Below, piece by piece: positions 5,839 through 7,591 of a stretch of DNA of 7,591 bases. Under the pieces are notes generated by a model. The model had not been told where the DNA came from. It was given only the letters and a program-made list of their open reading frames with translations, and did not search any database. How positions within the stretch are numbered: the first letter of the stretch is position 1; the number at the start of each line of letters is the position of its first letter. The position numbers were made by a program, and so were the translations under genes. The stretch lies in contig CAJQQW010000118.1 in NCBI GenBank assembly GCA_905480565.1, forward strand, positions 1 to 7,591, written 5' to 3'. This DNA is from an uncultured Halioglobus sp. GTDB taxonomy: Bacteria > Pseudomonadota > Gammaproteobacteria > Pseudomonadales > Halieaceae.

Positions 5839-6125
5839 TCGCCGGACTTCTTGTCAAAGGTTGCCATCTGCTCCGGGGTTGCGGGCGTCTGGTACTTTTT
5901 TTTCCACTCCCCATAGGGCATGCCGTAGACCCTTTCACGAGCAGCCTCGTAGTCAACACTCTGACCGGTCTCCTCCGCCGCTGCGGCTACATACCACTTG
6001 GATAGACAATTACGGCAAAACCCGGCCAGGTTCATCAGGTCGATATTCTGTACATCCTTATGCTCGTCCAGATGCTCCAGTAAACGGCGGAAAACTGCCG
6101 CATCAATTTTTTCAGTGTCGCTCAT
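5835..6125 (-). CDS. DUF1244 domain-containing protein
   Basis: A 96-residue cytoplasmic protein of the DUF1244 family, a small, mostly helical family common in proteobacteria and without an assigned function. The signature VQNIDLMNLAGFCRNCLSKW (25-44) is intact, with Cys37 and Cys40 spaced C-x-x-C, followed by the second block VYGMPYGEWKKKYQ (66-79). Length is normal for the family. The CxxC pair suggests metal or redox chemistry, but I know of no proof. ATG 6125 is preceded by GGGAG with a 6-nt spacer. Its TAG stop (5837-5835) overlaps the TAA of the convergent 5435 gene. The SDR gene lies 76 bp upstream on the same strand, so they may share a transcript, although no functional link is evident. 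Confidence 0.92.
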   Translation of the reverse strand: MSDTEKIDAAVFRRLLEHLDEHKDVQNIDLMNLAGFCRNCLSKWYVAAAAEETGQSVDYEAARERVYGMPYGEWKKKYQTPATPEQMATFDKKSGD

Positions 6126-6201
6126 TTCAAACTCCCGTCGTATTCACTATGCCCGCACAATTCTTTGGCCGCGGTGGCAACGGAAAACTGCCCATTGCCC
6201 T

Positions 6202-6990
6202 CTAAATTGGCATGTACTCGCCGCCATTCACATCCAGTGCGGCTCCCGTCACAACGCTGGCGTAGTCAGACGCGAAAAATAGTGCCGCCTTGGCGCACTC
6301 ACCGTCATCAGGTATTTCACCCAAGGGTATATTTTTTGCAACCTCAGCAATCAAGTCTTTCTTGTCGCGACCGGTGGATTGGGACTGCCAGTCGAAATAC
6401 ATCTCTACATTAGGGCCCCACATCCACCCCATGTGCACGCTATTTACGCGGATATCATACTGTCCGAGCTCTAGTGTCAGGTGTTTCGTCGCAGCGCGTA
6501 AAGCCATTTTGGAAGCGCCATAACCGCCCTGTGTTGCCATAGGCTTGTGCTCCACCATAGTCGCAATCATGACGATAGAACCGCCGGACAGCTTCATATG
6601 CGGTACACACGCCTGACTGAGGTACATTGTCCCAAAGAGATTTACATCCATTGCAGCCCGCCAGCCCGCCATATCAGCAGATTCTATAGGCTCGAAAGAG
6701 CCCGGGTTATAGGCTGAATTAAATAACACATCAATACGCCCGAACGTTTTCGCTGCCGCATCAGCAAGCGCTGTGCACTGCTTCTCGTCGGCAATATCGG
6801 TCGCCATTTTGAGCACTTTAGTGCCTAGACCCAGTGCCTTTATCTCCTGCTCTGCCGCCTCAAGCTTTGCCTCTGTGCGGGCCGCGAGCACCACCGCACT
6901 GGCGCCTTCTTTCGCAGCAAGTGTTGATAATTCCTGGCCAAGGCCCGGGCCGATCCCCGACACGATAACCACTTTGTCTTTCAGTAACAT
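6202..6990 (-). CDS. Short-chain dehydrogenase/reductase (SDR) family oxidoreductase
   Basis: A 262-residue cytoplasmic NAD(P)-dependent oxidoreductase with a Rossmann fold, of normal classical-SDR length. Visible motifs are the dinucleotide loop SGIGPGLG (11-18), Asp65 after the third strand, FNSAYN (90-95) in place of the usual NNAG, the tetrad Asn117 in MDVNLFG, and YGASK with Tyr157 and Lys161. Thr144 lies 13 residues before Tyr157, where the catalytic serine is expected. Arg38 after the second strand suggests NADP(H), which is an inference. ATG 6990 is chosen because GAGGAA precedes it by 7 nt; the TTG at 7005 overlaps that site. The gene starts 66 bp after the dnaE stop and lies 76 bp upstream of DUF1244. 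The substrate cannot be read from sequence; a hydroxysteroid or hydroxyacyl-CoA would suit the ACAD/KSI genes but is speculative. Confidence 0.92.
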   Translation of the reverse strand: MLLKDKVVIVSGIGPGLGQELSTLAAKEGASAVVLAARTEAKLEAAEQEIKALGLGTKVLKMATDIADEKQCTALADAAAKTFGRIDVLFNSAYNPGSFEPIESADMAGWRAAMDVNLFGTMYLSQACVPHMKLSGGSIVMIATMVEHKPMATQGGYGASKMALRAATKHLTLELGQYDIRVNSVHMGWMWGPNVEMYFDWQSQSTGRDKKDLIAEVAKNIPLGEIPDDGECAKAALFFASDYASVVTGAALDVNGGEYMPI

Positions 6991-6997
6991 AGGATGA

Positions 6998-7003
6998 TTC
7001 CTC
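6998..7003 (-). promoter_or_regulatory. Shine-Dalgarno GAGGAA that sets the SDR start
   Basis: GAGGAA on the minus strand with a 7-nt spacer to ATG 6990. It overlaps the alternative TTG start at 7005, so initiation at the ATG is favoured. Confidence 0.6.
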
Positions 7004-7056
7004 AATCTGAAGCAGGATTTGAATACAGGCTGTGGGAGTAAAACAGAATAGCCGGG

Positions 7057-7591
7057 CTAATGATACTGTAGTGCAACCCCTTTGCGACCTACCACGTCTC
7101 GCAGCTCTTGCAGGAGTTCGTCGCTGGGTATAACTCGCCACCGCTCACCCAGCCTGATGCGGGCTGAATTACCCGCCTGGCGGTAAATCAGGGATACCGG
7201 ACAGTTCCCGCCCCCCGCACCGGTCAGGGTCTCCTCGAGAAAATCGGCGAATTCTTGATCGGCATGCTCTGCACTTATCTCTATCGTCAGATCACTCACT
7301 TTGCTCTGCCGCACAGCCAGCAAACTGCGCAAACTCGCAGCCCGCATCGCCAGATTACCGGTACGCTCATCGACCGACACTCTGCCCTCTACTATTACAA
7401 TGGTATCCTTGATCAAGAGCTCACGGTATTCGCTGTAGGCGTCAGAAAAAAGCGTGACCTCAATCTGGGCGCTACTGTCGTCTAGCGTCAGTACCGCCAT
7501 TGTGCCGCGCCGGCTGTTCATCGTCCGCGAAGCCATAATAAGGCCTACCACGATCTGCCCGCTGCCCTGCCTGCCGGGCCCATCTGGGCTC
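7057..7591 (-). CDS. dnaE: DNA polymerase III subunit alpha, C-terminal part (5' end outside the window)
   Basis: The last 177 residues of the replicative polymerase alpha subunit; the polymerase and PHP domains lie beyond the right edge. The visible part holds the OB-fold (from about VVGLIMASRTMNSRRGTMAV through IEVTLFSDAYSEYRELL to IVIVEGRVS) and the C-terminal tau-binding domain. It matches the end of E. coli DnaE almost block by block: TLDD, EV-x-LF-x-DA, a ligated KD-x-I-x-IV-x-G-x-VS pattern, and WRV-x-PSD-x-LL-x-x-LR near the C-terminus, ending VALQYH. The stop is TAG at 7059-7057. The frame is open to the window edge. The gene downstream is an SDR and not accA, which often follows dnaE in gammaproteobacteria. 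Essential, housekeeping; no oddity in the visible residues. Confidence 0.96.
   Translation of the reverse strand, partial: SPDGPGRQGSGQIVVGLIMASRTMNSRRGTMAVLTLDDSSAQIEVTLFSDAYSEYRELLIKDTIVIVEGRVSVDERTGNLAMRAASLRSLLAVRQSKVSDLTIEISAEHADQEFADFLEETLTGAGGGNCPVSLIYRQAGNSARIRLGERWRVIPSDELLQELRDVVGRKGVALQYH

Noticed and set aside
5749..6205. Extension of the 5435 reading frame to a 256-residue protein
   Set aside because: The extension lies antisense to the well-supported DUF1244 gene, is rich in Arg, Ser, Pro and Cys without any pattern, and appears only because of the frameshift.
7046..7064. Possible terminator after dnaE, TAGC-CCG-GCTA followed by TTCTGTTTTA on the minus strand
   Set aside because: A stem of only 4 bp is too weak to call, and the stop-proximal position may be coincidental.

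Overview
The window reads as chromosomal sequence from a Gram-negative proteobacterium, most likely a gammaproteobacterium and quite possibly an aquatic heterotroph. The basis is a DnaE C-terminus that closely follows the E. coli type, DUF1244 and DUF2141 proteins, and an AlgI-type O-acyltransferase. The taxonomy is inferred from protein resemblance only. No RNA gene, insertion sequence, CRISPR array or phage gene was seen.

Layout. (1) Positions 1-1314, plus strand: the 3' part of an acyl-CoA dehydrogenase gene, then after 17 bp a ketosteroid-isomerase-like gene. This looks like the end of a steroid or cyclic-lipid catabolic operon. (2) 1315-1529: a 215-bp gap with a short perfect inverted repeat and a promoter-like box. 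(3) 1530-4320: two convergent cell-surface genes whose stops are 16 bp apart, a membrane-anchored SGNH-like protein (plus) and an AlgI-like MBOAT O-acyltransferase (minus). Such proteins commonly act together to put acyl groups on an exported glycan or another periplasmic acceptor. (4) 4419-4634, minus: a 71-residue protein of unknown function with its own promoter-like sequence. (5) 4818-5282, minus: a secreted DUF2141 protein. (6) 5435-5838, plus: a small conserved-looking cytoplasmic protein that reads through only with one -1 frame change near 5747. Its stop overlaps the stop of the convergent DUF1244 gene (5835-6125, minus). (7) 6202-6990, minus: a short-chain dehydrogenase/reductase. (8) 7057-7591, minus: the C-terminal end of dnaE, cut by the window edge.

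The genes do not form one system. The ACAD and KSI pair suggests steroid breakdown: all KSI catalytic residues are present, while the ACAD lacks a glutamate at both known catalytic-base positions and so resembles the non-catalytic half of a heteromeric steroid ACAD. The SDR could serve the same metabolism but sits in another transcription unit. The SGNH/MBOAT pair suggests envelope or exopolysaccharide O-acylation, and both genes carry the same TATACTGT box 43-49 nt before their starts. I found no clear undescribed defence or mobile system. The best leads are the base-less ACAD, the convergent acylation pair and the frameshifted gene.
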